Position numbers and translations under genes: made by a program. Below, piece after piece: positions 7,916 through 16,999 of a DNA stretch of 64,000 nt (the stretch's first letter is position 1; each line of letters begins with the position of its first letter). The DNA is from Halobacillus ihumii (GTDB lineage Bacteria; Bacillota; Bacilli; Bacillales; Halobacillaceae), in NCBI RefSeq assembly GCF_902726645.1, contig NZ_CACVAO010000001.1:1364001-1428000 (forward strand), given 5' to 3'. A model generated the notes under the pieces. That model saw only the letters and a program-made list of their open reading frames with translations, was not told where the DNA came from and searched no databases.

Positions 7916-8035
7916 TGTACAACGCTCCAATTTAGGCTATTTTCGCTCATGATTTTTATAAAAAGCTCATCTTTCGTTCAGTTCGCTCACCTTCTAATCC
8001 GTTTCGCTCACTTTCAACCCAATTACGCTCGCGAC
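7916..8035. repeat. Phased GCTC array B1 (near-identical to 14177-14290)
   Basis: GCTC cores start at 7924, 7945, 7965, 7985, 8006 and 8027, with spacings of 21, 20, 20, 21 and 21 bp. The typical unit reads TTTCGCTCACTTTCAA. The first ~100 bp is almost identical to the array at 14177, so the two are dispersed copies of one element. Confidence 0.85.
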
Positions 8036-8194
8036 CGATGACCATAAAGTGGCACCTCTCCTCCACTAGTTAAAAACGAGTTAATTAATCAGGCTAACAA
8101 TAAAATGAGTGCTCCGCCTAAGCGAGAGGAAATCTGAGCAAAAGACATCAGTATCATTCTTTCGAGACAAAAAAAACATTTTGTATTTGCAGTC

Positions 8195-8223
8195 TTGACA
8201 TTCTTTTGTAAGCGCTTTACGAT
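8195..8223 (+). promoter_or_regulatory. rbs operon promoter with cre box
   Basis: The -35 TTGACA is at 8195-8200 and the -10 TACGAT at 8218-8223, 17 nt apart. The sequence TGTAAGCGCTTTACG at 8207-8221 is an excellent catabolite-responsive element lying in the spacer and -10, so CcpA-HPr-Ser-P binding should repress the operon when preferred sugars are present. Confidence 0.85.
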
Positions 8224-8224
8224 A

Positions 8225-8242
8225 TGTGTAACGGGTTACACA
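8225..8242 (+). promoter_or_regulatory. RbsR operator 1
   Basis: The palindrome TGTGTAACGGGTTACACA lies at the expected transcription start region of the rbs operon. It shares the TGTAAC/GTTACA half-sites with operator 2. Confidence 0.8.
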
Positions 8243-8264
8243 CCCCTTTTTATTTTATCCGATA

Positions 8265-8278
8265 TGTAACCGGTTACA
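8265..8278 (+). promoter_or_regulatory. RbsR operator 2
   Basis: TGTAACCGGTTACA is a perfect 14-bp palindrome with the central CpG typical of LacI-family operators. It is centred 38 bp downstream of operator 1 and 26 nt before the rbsR start codon. Confidence 0.85.
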
Positions 8279-8304
8279 CATTGAAGCGTAAAGGTGATTC
8301 ATAC

Positions 8305-9300
8305 ATGACAACCATAAAAGATGTCGCTAAACTAGCTGGAGTTTCCGTTGCCACTGTTTCCAGGGCTTTAAACAAGAATGGCTATGTCCACTCTGAGACA
8401 GAAAAGCGTGTTGCTTATGCGATTAAACAATTAAACTATAAACCTAATGACGTAGCACGAAGCCTTTTTAAAGGACGCTCGAAGATGATTGCTCTTCTTG
8501 TGCCAGATATCATGAACCCCTTCTTCCCTGAACTTGCCCGGGCTGTAGAAGATATGACAAAACAACATAGTTTCACCTTTGTTCTATGTAATACGGATGA
8601 TGATATCAATAAGGAAATGGCCTATTTAGATGCCTTAAAACAAAAATCCGTAGACGGAATTATTATTGTGTCGAGTACTATTTCTGCTGATAACATCAAT
8701 GGGATGGGTACTCCAATCGTGGCACTCGACAGAATTCTTAGTTCAAGTTTATCTTCTGTTACTGTAAATAATTATGATGGTGCGAGAGAAGCAGTCCAAC
8801 ATCTGAAAGCGATTGGCTGTAAGCGAATCGCTCATATTTCGGGACCAGAAGATGTGAGCAATGCCAAGCAGCGTTTGGATGGATACCTCGAAGAAGTACA
8901 AGATGAAGAATGGTTTCATCCGAGTTTTATAGAACAAGGTGAATATCGTTTTGAGAATGCCAAGGAAGCGGCTAAAAAGCTACTCACCACACATAGTGAT
9001 ATCGATGGTCTTTTTGTAGCGAATGACCTAATGGGTGTTGGAGCATTAAAGGCAGCCGAATCACTTGGGATCAAAGTTCCTGAGGAGCTATCGATCATTG
9101 CTTTTGACGGAATCAGCCTTGGTGAAACCACTTCCCCTGCTTTAACCACTATGGCACAGCCGATCTATCAGGCGGGTGCTAGAGCTGCGGAAATACTGAT
9201 TGAACAAATTGAGAATCAGGAGCTTACTACAACGAACGAAGAGTTTTCTGTAAAACTTATTGAACGGCAATCTACTAAATCCAGGAGGTGTTCACCATGA
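8305..9300 (+). CDS. rbsR: Ribose operon repressor, LacI family
   Basis: The 331-residue regulator has an N-terminal LacI helix-turn-helix (TIKDVAKLAGVSVATVSRAL, residues 3-22) and a periplasmic-binding-protein-like effector domain ending in the usual LIERQST tail. It should repress the rbs operon until ribose enters. I chose the ATG at 8305 because the longer frame starting at 8224 would run through both operators, and AAAGGTG lies 8 nt upstream of 8305. The stop overlaps the ribokinase start in an ATGA, indicating translational coupling. Confidence 0.93.
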   Translation: MTTIKDVAKLAGVSVATVSRALNKNGYVHSETEKRVAYAIKQLNYKPNDVARSLFKGRSKMIALLVPDIMNPFFPELARAVEDMTKQHSFTFVLCNTDDDINKEMAYLDALKQKSVDGIIIVSSTISADNINGMGTPIVALDRILSSSLSSVTVNNYDGAREAVQHLKAIGCKRIAHISGPEDVSNAKQRLDGYLEEVQDEEWFHPSFIEQGEYRFENAKEAAKKLLTTHSDIDGLFVANDLMGVGALKAAESLGIKVPEELSIIAFDGISLGETTSPALTTMAQPIYQAGARAAEILIEQIENQELTTTNEEFSVKLIERQSTKSRRCSP

Positions 9301-10193
9301 GTCATCAGCCGACGGTAACGGTTATCGGGAGTATCAATATGGATTTGGCAGTATCGACAGATGTGATGCCGCTCCAAGGCGAAACTGTCCTCGGAAACAA
9401 CTTTGCCACGTATCCTGGCGGTAAGGGAGCCAATCAAGCTGTAGCTGCCGCGAGATTGGAAGCCAATGTGAATATGATTGGAGCAGTCGGCGAAGATATT
9501 TTCGGAAAAAAATTACTTCAGCACCTCAACAACGAGAATATTAATACATCAGCTGTTCACGTATTCGACGGTATTCCTTCAGGTACTGCGACGATTATAT
9601 TATCGGAGCAAGATAATCGAATTATCGTTGCCCCCGGCGCAAATGGCTTGGTCTCGCCTGAATTGGTGCAAAATCATAAATCTATGATTCAAAATAGCGA
9701 TTTGATTCTATTACAATTAGAAATTCCGATAGAAACGATCAGTTACGTAGCATCGTTGGCTTACGACATGGGAGTGCCCGTCATACTAAATCCCGCTCCC
9801 TATCAAAAGCTCCCGGCCGCCTTGCTATCTCAGGTTGAATTTCTTACGCCTAATGAATCCGAAGCAAGATCTTTAATAAGAGATCCAGTACTTGATATTC
9901 TTCGTGAAAAAATGATTATCACACAAGGTGAGCAGGGTGTTGTGATTCATCAAAATGATTCAGATATTACCATTCCTAGTTACAAGGTCCTCCCTCAAGA
10001 TACAACTGGCGCTGGGGACACCTTCAACGGAGCTTTTGCAACACAGTTAGCCAAAGGAAAAGGTTTAAAGGAAGCTATAATTTTTGCTAACGCAGCGGCA
10101 GCCATGTCTGTTATGAAACTAGGAGCTCAAAGTGGTATGCCAACGAAGGATGAGGTCGAACAGTTTTTGCAAGAAAGGTCTGAGCAGCTATGA
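9297..10193 (+). CDS. rbsK: Ribokinase
   Basis: The 298-residue PfkB-family kinase phosphorylates D-ribose at O5 with ATP. It shows the N-terminal GSINMDLAVSTD motif, the GGKGANQAVAAARL ribose-binding motif near residues 39-52 and the C-terminal DTTGAGDTFNGAFA anion-hole/catalytic motif near 240, where D of GAGD is the catalytic base. The ATG at 9297 lies 8 nt after AGGAGG and overlaps the rbsR stop. It also overlaps rbsD by four bases. Confidence 0.95.
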   Translation: MSHQPTVTVIGSINMDLAVSTDVMPLQGETVLGNNFATYPGGKGANQAVAAARLEANVNMIGAVGEDIFGKKLLQHLNNENINTSAVHVFDGIPSGTATIILSEQDNRIIVAPGANGLVSPELVQNHKSMIQNSDLILLQLEIPIETISYVASLAYDMGVPVILNPAPYQKLPAALLSQVEFLTPNESEARSLIRDPVLDILREKMIITQGEQGVVIHQNDSDITIPSYKVLPQDTTGAGDTFNGAFATQLAKGKGLKEAIIFANAAAAMSVMKLGAQSGMPTKDEVEQFLQERSEQL

Positions 10194-10579
10194 AAAAAAC
10201 AGGCATATTAAACCGTGAACTAGCTTCAATTCTAGCAAGACTTGGACATACAGATACGATCATCATTGCAGATTGCGGCCTGCCCATTCCAGATAACACA
10301 AAATGCGTAGATCTTTCCATAAAACTCGGCACTCCCTCCTTTGAATCGGTATTACAGGCCATAGCAGAGGATATGGAAATAGAATCAATTACTCTAGCAG
10401 AAGAAATGAAGCAGCATAACGCCTCTTTACATGAAAAGGTTTCAGGCTATTCAAAGTCCATAAAGTATACAAGTCATGAAAATATAAAGGCACAAATCAA
10501 ACATGCTAAGGCAGTGATTCGTACTGGGGAAAATACTCCTTATGCGAATGCCACCCTGCAGTCAGGAGTTATTTTTTAA
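10190..10579 (+). CDS. rbsD: D-ribose pyranase
   Basis: The 129-residue protein converts beta-pyranose to beta-furanose ribose, the form that ribokinase uses. The family hallmarks are KKTGILNRELASILARLGHTD split as GILNRELASILA and LGHTD, then IADCGLPIP, and the C-terminal RTGENTPYANATLQSGV in shorter pieces RTGE and YANA. Start ATG overlaps the rbsK stop as ATGA. Confidence 0.95.
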   Translation: MKKTGILNRELASILARLGHTDTIIIADCGLPIPDNTKCVDLSIKLGTPSFESVLQAIAEDMEIESITLAEEMKQHNASLHEKVSGYSKSIKYTSHENIKAQIKHAKAVIRTGENTPYANATLQSGVIF

Positions 10580-10596
10580 ACAAAAAGGGGTGAGAG

Positions 10597-12099
10597 ATGA
10601 TGGTGGATACACCTTTTATTGAGATGAGAAAGATAAATAAATCGTTCGCTGGCAACCAAGTGTTAAAGGATGTTGATTTCACAGTGTATACAGGGGAAGT
10701 GCATGCTCTCATGGGGGAAAATGGTGCTGGAAAATCAACACTAATCAAAGTGTTAACAGGAATTCATCCAAAGGACAGTGGGACTATCCAGTTAAAAGGT
10801 GAGGACGTTACGTTTACTAATCCGAAGCAAGCCGAACATAAAGGAATTGTTGTCATTCACCAGGAGCTGAACATTATTCCACACTTAACGGTTACTCAGA
10901 ATATGTTTCTTGGAAAAGAACTGACCTATGGGAAGTCTGGCATTCTAAAAATGAAAGAAATGCGTCAACAAACGCTTGAGAATTTGGAACGCCTCGGTGT
11001 AACAAATATTAATCCTGATGAAGAAGCTGGCCATCTTTCCGTTGGGAAACAGCAGATGGTAGAGATTGCCCGGGCCGTTTCCACAAATGCTGAAATGATT
11101 ATTATGGACGAGCCAACGGCGGCATTGACTGAACGTGAAATCGAACGTCTATTTGATGTCGTTAATTCTTTACGAGAACAGAACGTCAGCATCGTTTATA
11201 TTTCTCATAGGATGGAGGAGATTTTCCAAATATGTGATCGAATCACGGTGCTTCGTGACGGCTCCTACGTCGGAACAGAACATATTTCTGAAACCTCCTT
11301 TAAAGCAATTGTAAAAATGATGGTGGGCCGCGAGCTCGGTGAACGTTTTCCGGAGCGAACGAGCGTAGTTGGAGATGTAGTCCTTGAAGTGACTAATCTG
11401 GCTAGAACAGGACTTTTCACTGATGTCAGCTTCACCGTACATCAAGGGGAAATCCTCGGTGTAGCCGGACTGATGGGGGCTGGTCGAACGGAAATTATGG
11501 AAGCTATCTTCGGGTCCCGTAAGAAAAGTCATGGCAGTATTTCCTTAAACGGCCAACCGCTAACGATTAAACACCCACAGGATGCCATTCGATCAGGTAT
11601 TGGTTATATAACCGAAGATCGAAAAGATGAAGGACTCGTGCTTAACTTGTCGATTCGGGAAAATATGGCATTAACAAATTTGAAAGCGATTTCCAAAAAT
11701 GGCGTCATTTCTTCTTCTAATGAGATGAAATTAATTGATGAGTTGATTGATAAGCTTCACGTAAGAACGACAGGGCGTGAACAGGAGGTTCGATCATTAA
11801 GCGGCGGAAACCAGCAAAAGGTTGTGATCGCAAAGTGGCTTGGTATTAAACCTAAGCTTCTTATCCTGGATGAACCTACCCGTGGCGTAGATGTCGGTGC
11901 TAAAAAAGAGATTTACCATATCATGAATGAACTTACTGAACAAGGTGTCGCTATTATTATGGTTTCATCTGAACTCCCAGAGGTGCTAGGAGTAAGTGAC
12001 CGAATTATGGTGATTCATGAAGGAAAAGTTGCGCGTATCATCGACAGAGATGAAGCGGACCAAGAAAAAGTCATGGCAGCAGCTACAGGAGGGGAGTAA
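10597..12099 (+). CDS. rbsA: Ribose ABC transporter, duplicated ATP-binding protein
   Basis: The 500-residue protein contains two ABC domains in tandem. The first has Walker [10 protein letters not shown] (near 40-48), signature [13 protein letters not shown] and Walker [12 protein letters not shown]. The second has a degenerate loop [10 protein letters not shown], signature [15 protein letters not shown] and [12 protein letters not shown], the usual RbsA asymmetry. It energises ribose import with RbsC. It lies 17 nt after rbsD and 2 nt before rbsC. Confidence 0.95.
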   Translation: MMVDTPFIEMRKINKSFAGNQVLKDVDFTVYTGEVHALMGENGAGKSTLIKVLTGIHPKDSGTIQLKGEDVTFTNPKQAEHKGIVVIHQELNIIPHLTVTQNMFLGKELTYGKSGILKMKEMRQQTLENLERLGVTNINPDEEAGHLSVGKQQMVEIARAVSTNAEMIIMDEPTAALTEREIERLFDVVNSLREQNVSIVYISHRMEEIFQICDRITVLRDGSYVGTEHISETSFKAIVKMMVGRELGERFPERTSVVGDVVLEVTNLARTGLFTDVSFTVHQGEILGVAGLMGAGRTEIMEAIFGSRKKSHGSISLNGQPLTIKHPQDAIRSGIGYITEDRKDEGLVLNLSIRENMALTNLKAISKNGVISSSNEMKLIDELIDKLHVRTTGREQEVRSLSGGNQQKVVIAKWLGIKPKLLILDEPTRGVDVGAKKEIYHIMNELTEQGVAIIMVSSELPEVLGVSDRIMVIHEGKVARIIDRDEADQEKVMAAATGGE

Positions 12100-12101
12100 C
12101 G

Positions 12102-13037
12102 ATGAAGCAAACATTAACAAGCAATTTTTCTAAGCTTGGCCCACTAATTGGTCTCCTATTAATTATGATTATTTTATCTATTTTAAGTGATAACTTTTTA
12201 ACCGTTGATAACTTACTCAACCTTCTAAGACAAATTTCGATTAATGCTCTGATTGCTTTCGGAATGACTTTCGTTATATTAACTGGTGGAATTGATCTAT
12301 CTGTTGGATCCATATTAGCATTCGGCAGTGCTTTAACAGCTGGCATGCTTACTAGCGGTATGGATCCGCTGCTCGCTGTGTTAATAGGGTTGTTAGCAGG
12401 CTTTGCTATGGGAGCCTTTAACGGACTTGTCATTACAAAAGGAAAAGTCGCTCCTTTTATTGCAACATTAGCCACGATGACGGTCTTCCGAGGCGCTACA
12501 CTAGTCTATACAGAGGGGCGCCCCATCACGGGATTATCTAACAGCTTCACATTTGAAATGATCGGAGGAGGTTATGTATTCGGCATTCCATTTCCAGCGA
12601 TCTTAATGCTTGTAGTTTTCGTTATTTTATTCTTTATCCTGCGTAACACTGTTTTTGGCAGGCAAGTATATTCTGTTGGTGGTAATGAAGAAGCCTCCAT
12701 CCTATCAGGAATTAAAGCGGACCGCGTCAAAATATGGGTGTATTCTTTGACAGGGATGTTGTCCGTTTTGGGTGGAATCATTTTGACAAGCCGGTTAAAT
12801 TCAGCGCAGCCGACAGCTGGAACCATGTACGAACTTGATGCAATTGCTGCTGTTGTACTCGGTGGAACGAGCCTGGCAGGCGGCCGAGGTCGAATCGCTG
12901 GTACATTGGTCGGTGCTCTTATTATTGGAGTCCTTGACAATGGACTAAATTTATTAAACGTATCATCCTTCTATCAACAAATTGTCAAAGGTGGCGTCAT
13001 CCTGCTCGCTGTCTTGCTTGATCGTAAATCCAGTTAA
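12102..13037 (+). CDS. rbsC: Ribose ABC transporter permease
   Basis: This 311-residue integral membrane protein of the BPD_transp_2 family has about eight to ten hydrophobic segments and the conserved GGIDLSVGSILAF loop (residues 63-75) and LGGTSLAGGRGRIAGT cytoplasmic motif. It forms the membrane channel that works with RbsA and RbsB. GGAGGGG lies directly ahead of the ATG. Confidence 0.94.
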   Translation: MKQTLTSNFSKLGPLIGLLLIMIILSILSDNFLTVDNLLNLLRQISINALIAFGMTFVILTGGIDLSVGSILAFGSALTAGMLTSGMDPLLAVLIGLLAGFAMGAFNGLVITKGKVAPFIATLATMTVFRGATLVYTEGRPITGLSNSFTFEMIGGGYVFGIPFPAILMLVVFVILFFILRNTVFGRQVYSVGGNEEASILSGIKADRVKIWVYSLTGMLSVLGGIILTSRLNSAQPTAGTMYELDAIAAVVLGGTSLAGGRGRIAGTLVGALIIGVLDNGLNLLNVSSFYQQIVKGGVILLAVLLDRKSS

Positions 13038-13097
13038 CAAACATGATGTTCTTCAATGGACATGATGATAAAAAAATATTTCAAGGAGGAAATACAC

Positions 13098-14045
13098 ATG
13101 AGTAAATGGATCAAATCACTTGGGCTCTTAGCATTATTGTTGATTGTTGCTACAGCCTGTTCGACCGAAGCACCGGGATCTTCTTCAGATGATTCAAGCG
13201 GGGAAAGCGAAGGATCTGATGATGGCACGATTAAAATCGGACTCTCCATTTCAACTTTGAACAATCCATTCTTCGTTTCATTGCGTGATGGTGCGGAAGC
13301 TGCTGCAAAAGAAGCCGGTTTCGAACTTCTAACGTCAGACGCACAAAATGATGCAGCAACACAAGTTAGTGATATTGAAGACTTATTACAGCAAAATATT
13401 GATGTTCTGCTTGTGAACCCAACAGATTCCGCAGCAATTGTCTCTGCCATAGAGTCAGCGAATAACGCTGGTGTACCGGTCATTACAGTGGACCGTAGTG
13501 CTGATGGCGGTGAAGTCGTGTCTCACATTGCTTCTGATAACGTAGCCGGCGGGGAAATGGCAGGCGAATTTATTGCAGAACAGTTAGGTGGAGAAGGTAA
13601 TGTAGTTGAACTTGAAGGTATCCCTGGGGCGTCAGCTACTCGTGAACGCGGGAAAGGCTTTCACAACGTTATTGATAGCATCGAGGGTATCGAGATTGTT
13701 GCCAAGCAATCAGCAAACTTCGATCGAGCTGAAGGATTAACAGTTATGGAAAACATTTTACAGAGTACAGACAAAATTGACGCTGTCTTTGCCCACAATG
13801 ATGAAATGGCATTGGGTGCTGTACAGGCTTTAGAAGCAAACAATTTGCTTGAGGATGTTACGGTTGTAGGGTTCGATGGCACAGATGATGCAAGGGCAGC
13901 CATTTCTGAGGGACGCATGGATGCAACGATTGCCCAGCAGCCGGAACTTATCGGTGAAAAAGCGATTGAGACAGCTGGAAAGGTAGCTAACGGCGAAAGT
14001 GTGGAAGATTTTATCCCTGTGGAGCTAGAGCTTATAACAGAATAA
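13098..14045 (+). CDS. rbsB: Ribose-binding lipoprotein
   Basis: The 315-residue extracellular substrate-binding protein has a lipoprotein signal peptide with lipobox VATAC, so it is anchored on the outer face of the membrane, followed by a low-complexity Ser/Gly/Asp linker and a Peripla_BP_4 domain (IGLSISTLNNPFFVSLRDG onwards, including TVDRSADGGEVVSHIASDN in shorter form). The ATG at 13098 is correct because AAGGAGG is 8 nt upstream and the leader then has a normal length. It is the last gene of the rbs operon. Confidence 0.94.
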   Translation: MSKWIKSLGLLALLLIVATACSTEAPGSSSDDSSGESEGSDDGTIKIGLSISTLNNPFFVSLRDGAEAAAKEAGFELLTSDAQNDAATQVSDIEDLLQQNIDVLLVNPTDSAAIVSAIESANNAGVPVITVDRSADGGEVVSHIASDNVAGGEMAGEFIAEQLGGEGNVVELEGIPGASATRERGKGFHNVIDSIEGIEIVAKQSANFDRAEGLTVMENILQSTDKIDAVFAHNDEMALGAVQALEANNLLEDVTVVGFDGTDDARAAISEGRMDATIAQQPELIGEKAIETAGKVANGESVEDFIPVELELITE

Positions 14046-14088
14046 CTAGAAAAACAACTGAGCTGTCATGACCTTATATTTCTATTAC

Positions 14089-14140
14089 GGCATTATCAAA
14101 GCAGTTTCCTTTACGGGACATGCTATGATAATGCCTTTTT
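14089..14140 (+). terminator. Terminator of the rbs operon
   Basis: GGCATTATCA at 14089-14098 pairs with TGATAATGCC at 14126-14135, with a 27-nt loop, and TTTTT follows. Confidence 0.8.
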
Positions 14141-14176
14141 CATTTAGCAGCTTCTTGGAAAGCGTAAGTTGTGAAG

Positions 14177-14290
14177 TGTACAACGCTCCAATATAGGCTA
14201 TTTTCGCTCATAATTTTTATAAAAAGCTCATCTTTCGTTAAGTTCGCTCACCTACTAATCCGTTTCGCTCACTTTCAAGTCATTTACGCT
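14177..14290. repeat. Phased GCTC array B2
   Basis: GCTC cores start at 14185, 14206, 14226, 14246, 14267 and 14288, with spacings of 21, 20, 20, 21 and 21 bp. The sequence is nearly the same as array B1 at 7916. It sits between the rbs terminator and the convergent symporter gene. Confidence 0.85.
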
Positions 14291-14363
14291 CCACCTCCCC
14301 CACTTCTTCTAAGGAAACAACAGCATCTTTCATTGAAAAATTACCAGCGGCCATCCTCCTGTT

Positions 14364-16025
14364 TTATTGAAATTTAGACGGTATTTCTTGTAAATTAATT
14401 CCCCACATAACCGGCAAGATGAAATACACCGCGAGTACAATTAAAATTAGTGCGATGATATTCAACCAGAACCCATTTTTAACCATCTCGATGATCTTAA
14501 CCTTTCCTGTTCCAAACATGATAGCGTTTGGCGGTGTCCCTACCGGCAGCATGAATGCGCAATTGGCTGCCATGGCACACGGAACCATTAATGCATAGGG
14601 GTGAACGTTCAAGGCAATCGCAAGCGCAGCCACAACTGGCAAAATCATGGTTCCTGTTGCTGTATTGGATGTAATTTCAGTCAAGAAAAGAACGACAGCC
14701 GTTGAAACTAGAAGGATGATAATGAAGTTCATTCCCTGAAGAACAGTCAACTGTTCACCCACCCAATCGGAAAGGCCTGTCTCAGTGAAACCAGCAGCGA
14801 TCGCAAGTCCACCACCAAACAGCAGCAAGATACCCCAGGGAATATCTTTAGAGTCCCTCCACTCCATGATCCTTGTCCCATCTTCTCTCTTTGTAGGAAT
14901 CGTGAAAAGAAGAGCAGTGGCTACCATTGCAATCATTCCGTCACTAATTCCGGGTACATGGACAATATTTTCCCAAATGAATGTACGCGTAATCCACATG
15001 AATGCAGCGAAGAGAAAGACAGCTAAAACAGCTTTTTCTTCGAATGATGTTAAACCTAGAGCCTTTCTTTCTGAATGAATCTTTTCTTTTCCCCCTGGAA
15101 GCTCGCTCAAGTTCACTTTATAAATCACTTTTGTAAGATAAAGCCACGCAATAGCAATCAAAACAGCGGCAATTGGTATCCCAAAGACCATCCAGCCAGC
15201 AAAGGAAATCTCTGTGTCATACAATTCCCCGGCAGTAGCTGCCAGAATACTGAGTGGCGGTGTTCCAATCAATGTACCAAGCCCGCCAATTGTTCCAGCA
15301 TAGCCAATACCAAAAATAACGGCTTTTTCAAATTTAGGTAATTCAGAGGCATGTTTCCCTTTTTTCAATGAATCAGATGCCTGATGGACAATCGCCAGCC
15401 CGATCGGAATCATCATCATCGTAGCTGCAGTATTAGAAACCCACATCGATAGAAACCCTGTAGCCACCATGAATCCCAATATAATCCGCTGTGGACTCGT
15501 TCCAATTAAGGAGATGATCGCCAACGCAATCCGCTTATGGAGATTCCACTTCTCCATTGCCATTGCAATAACAAACCCACCTAGAAATAAGAAAATAATA
15601 TCATTTCCATAAGCTGAAACAACCGAGTCCCCGTCCATAGCTCCGGTAATCGGAAGTAAGATAATCGGCAAGACCGATGTGACGGGAATAGGAATGGCCT
15701 CGGTAATCCACCAGGTGGCAATCCATAACGTGGAAGCAAGCACAGCTTGTGCTTCCGGATTTAACCCCGGTGGATTTAAAAATAGTAACGTGATCAGGAA
15801 TAAGGAAGGTCCCAGGATCAATCCGACCAGCTGTGCCGTTGTATAGGCAGACTTTTTCTTATTGCCTGAAGGCCCCCCGGCAGCTGCAGGCTGTCTTTCT
15901 TCATGATTTTTCAAAGCTTCCGTCTTTCTTGCACTATTGTCATGTGAAAAAGTTAGCAAATTCTTCGTTTGCTTATGGGAGGTCCAGAGTCCTCTCCATA
16001 ATGTTGTAATGGTTCCACGTTCCAT
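14364..16025 (-). CDS. SLC13/DASS sodium:dicarboxylate symporter
   Basis: The 553-residue transporter belongs to the divalent anion:sodium symporter family (SdcS/CitT-like). After a charged cytoplasmic leader of about 70 residues it has 11-12 hydrophobic segments, the two family SNT-type motifs (VSNTAATMMMIPI and ITSNTATGTMILPV) and the C-terminal GTPPNAIMFGTGKV. It probably imports succinate, fumarate or malate with sodium. The start at 16025 is preferred to the upstream GTG at 16037 because AAAGGA precedes the ATG by 5 nt. The CitA/DcuS-type two-component genes lie upstream on the same strand, which supports dicarboxylate induction. Confidence 0.88.
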   Translation of the reverse strand: MERGTITTLWRGLWTSHKQTKNLLTFSHDNSARKTEALKNHEERQPAAAGGPSGNKKKSAYTTAQLVGLILGPSLFLITLLFLNPPGLNPEAQAVLASTLWIATWWITEAIPIPVTSVLPIILLPITGAMDGDSVVSAYGNDIIFLFLGGFVIAMAMEKWNLHKRIALAIISLIGTSPQRIILGFMVATGFLSMWVSNTAATMMMIPIGLAIVHQASDSLKKGKHASELPKFEKAVIFGIGYAGTIGGLGTLIGTPPLSILAATAGELYDTEISFAGWMVFGIPIAAVLIAIAWLYLTKVIYKVNLSELPGGKEKIHSERKALGLTSFEEKAVLAVFLFAAFMWITRTFIWENIVHVPGISDGMIAMVATALLFTIPTKREDGTRIMEWRDSKDIPWGILLLFGGGLAIAAGFTETGLSDWVGEQLTVLQGMNFIIILLVSTAVVLFLTEITSNTATGTMILPVVAALAIALNVHPYALMVPCAMAANCAFMLPVGTPPNAIMFGTGKVKIIEMVKNGFWLNIIALILIVLAVYFILPVMWGINLQEIPSKFQ

Positions 16026-16171
16026 AAGTCCTTTCACCCTTTCTTTTTGCCTTGCATGTCTGAAACTTATCCGTCCGTTTGGTTGTCATAGTCCAGCACT
16101 TGAGCTGTTTTGACATCTTGATCCACTCCTTTTCGTTTGTACTATCATGACGAATGAATGCCTGAAGCGTC

Positions 16172-16186
16172 AGTAAACGCTTTCAA
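16172..16186 (-). promoter_or_regulatory. cre box upstream of the dicarboxylate symporter
   Basis: On the minus strand TTGAAAGCGTTTACT matches every fixed position of the cre consensus WTGNAANCGNWNNCW. It lies about 150 bp upstream of the symporter start, implying CcpA control of dicarboxylate uptake. Confidence 0.7.
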
Positions 16187-16253
16187 TAAACTCACCTTAA
16201 TGTAATTAACAAAACATTCACATATTTCGAAATTAATGATAGTAATGTAATTA

Positions 16254-16282
16254 AAAAAAGCAGCCGAAGTTGGCTGCTTTTA
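16254..16282 (-). terminator. Terminator of the two-component operon
   Basis: On the minus strand AAAGCAGCC pairs with GGCTGCTTT around a short loop and is followed by seven T residues. It overlaps the last codons of the response regulator gene and separates it from the symporter gene. Confidence 0.85.
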
Positions 16283-16999
16283 CAGATAACGATCAATATG
16301 ATCACGGTTAGAATCATTCAGTTTATATTGGTAAATCGGCCTCCCGACACCGTAGACCAGCGTTTCCTCCAAATACTCGATGTCACTCAGAAATTTCAAG
16401 TACTTCCTTACAGACACCCTGGAGATTTGGGTCGCCTCCGCCATCTCATCCGTGGAAAAAGAATCCGGTTCCTTAGAGAGAATCACCTGGTTGATCGTAG
16501 CTAATGTGTTCTTCGTAAGGCCCTTCGGTAATTCATATGTCTTCGATCCCACTGCTTGCGGACTCGACTTCTGGAGCACTCGGTCGATTTCGCGCTGGTT
16601 AACTTGATCGATATCCGTTAATGTATAATGATTTCGCTTGTACTGAGTGAGCGCCTCCTTAAAGCGCTCGTATTCAAAAGGTTTGATTAAATAATCCACA
16701 GCCCCGAGCCTTAATGATTGCTGAATCAGATGAATATCCGAGGCGGCGGTGATCAAGATGACGTCGATATCCTGATTCTGTTCACGGATCAATTTTAAAA
16801 AATCAATTCCATTTAATCCGGGCATATAGACATCCAGCAGCAGCAAGTCCACTTTCGTCTGGGACAAATGCTCAATGGCCTCCTCTGTATGTGCAGCGAT
16901 GCCGCTAAGTGTGAAATCGTCCATTTGCTCGATATAACTTTTGTTTAATTGAGCCACCATCGGGTCATCCTCTACGATAAGAACGTTGATCACTTTCAT
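16280..16999 (-). CDS. CitB/DcuR-family response regulator
   Basis: The 239-residue protein has an N-terminal receiver domain (EDDPMVAQLN acidic pocket, phospho-acceptor D in LLLLDVYMP near residue 56, then TAASD and KPFEYERF) and a C-terminal helix-turn-helix of the DctR/CitT/MalR type (TQISRVSVRKYLKFLSDIEYL). It is phosphorylated by the adjacent kinase and should activate the symporter gene downstream. Its start overlaps the kinase stop by four bases. Confidence 0.92.
   Translation of the reverse strand: MKVINVLIVEDDPMVAQLNKSYIEQMDDFTLSGIAAHTEEAIEHLSQTKVDLLLLDVYMPGLNGIDFLKLIREQNQDIDVILITAASDIHLIQQSLRLGAVDYLIKPFEYERFKEALTQYKRNHYTLTDIDQVNQREIDRVLQKSSPQAVGSKTYELPKGLTKNTLATINQVILSKEPDSFSTDEMAEATQISRVSVRKYLKFLSDIEYLEETLVYGVGRPIYQYKLNDSNRDHIDRYL

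Noticed and set aside
7916..8035. CRISPR array interpretation of the GCTC repeats
   Set aside because: The cores are only 4-8 bp, the spacing is 20-21 bp and no unique spacers or cas genes are present.
8224..8304. Upstream extension of rbsR
   Set aside because: The extra 27 codons would be read through both RbsR operators and have no ribosome binding site. The ATG at 8305 has one.
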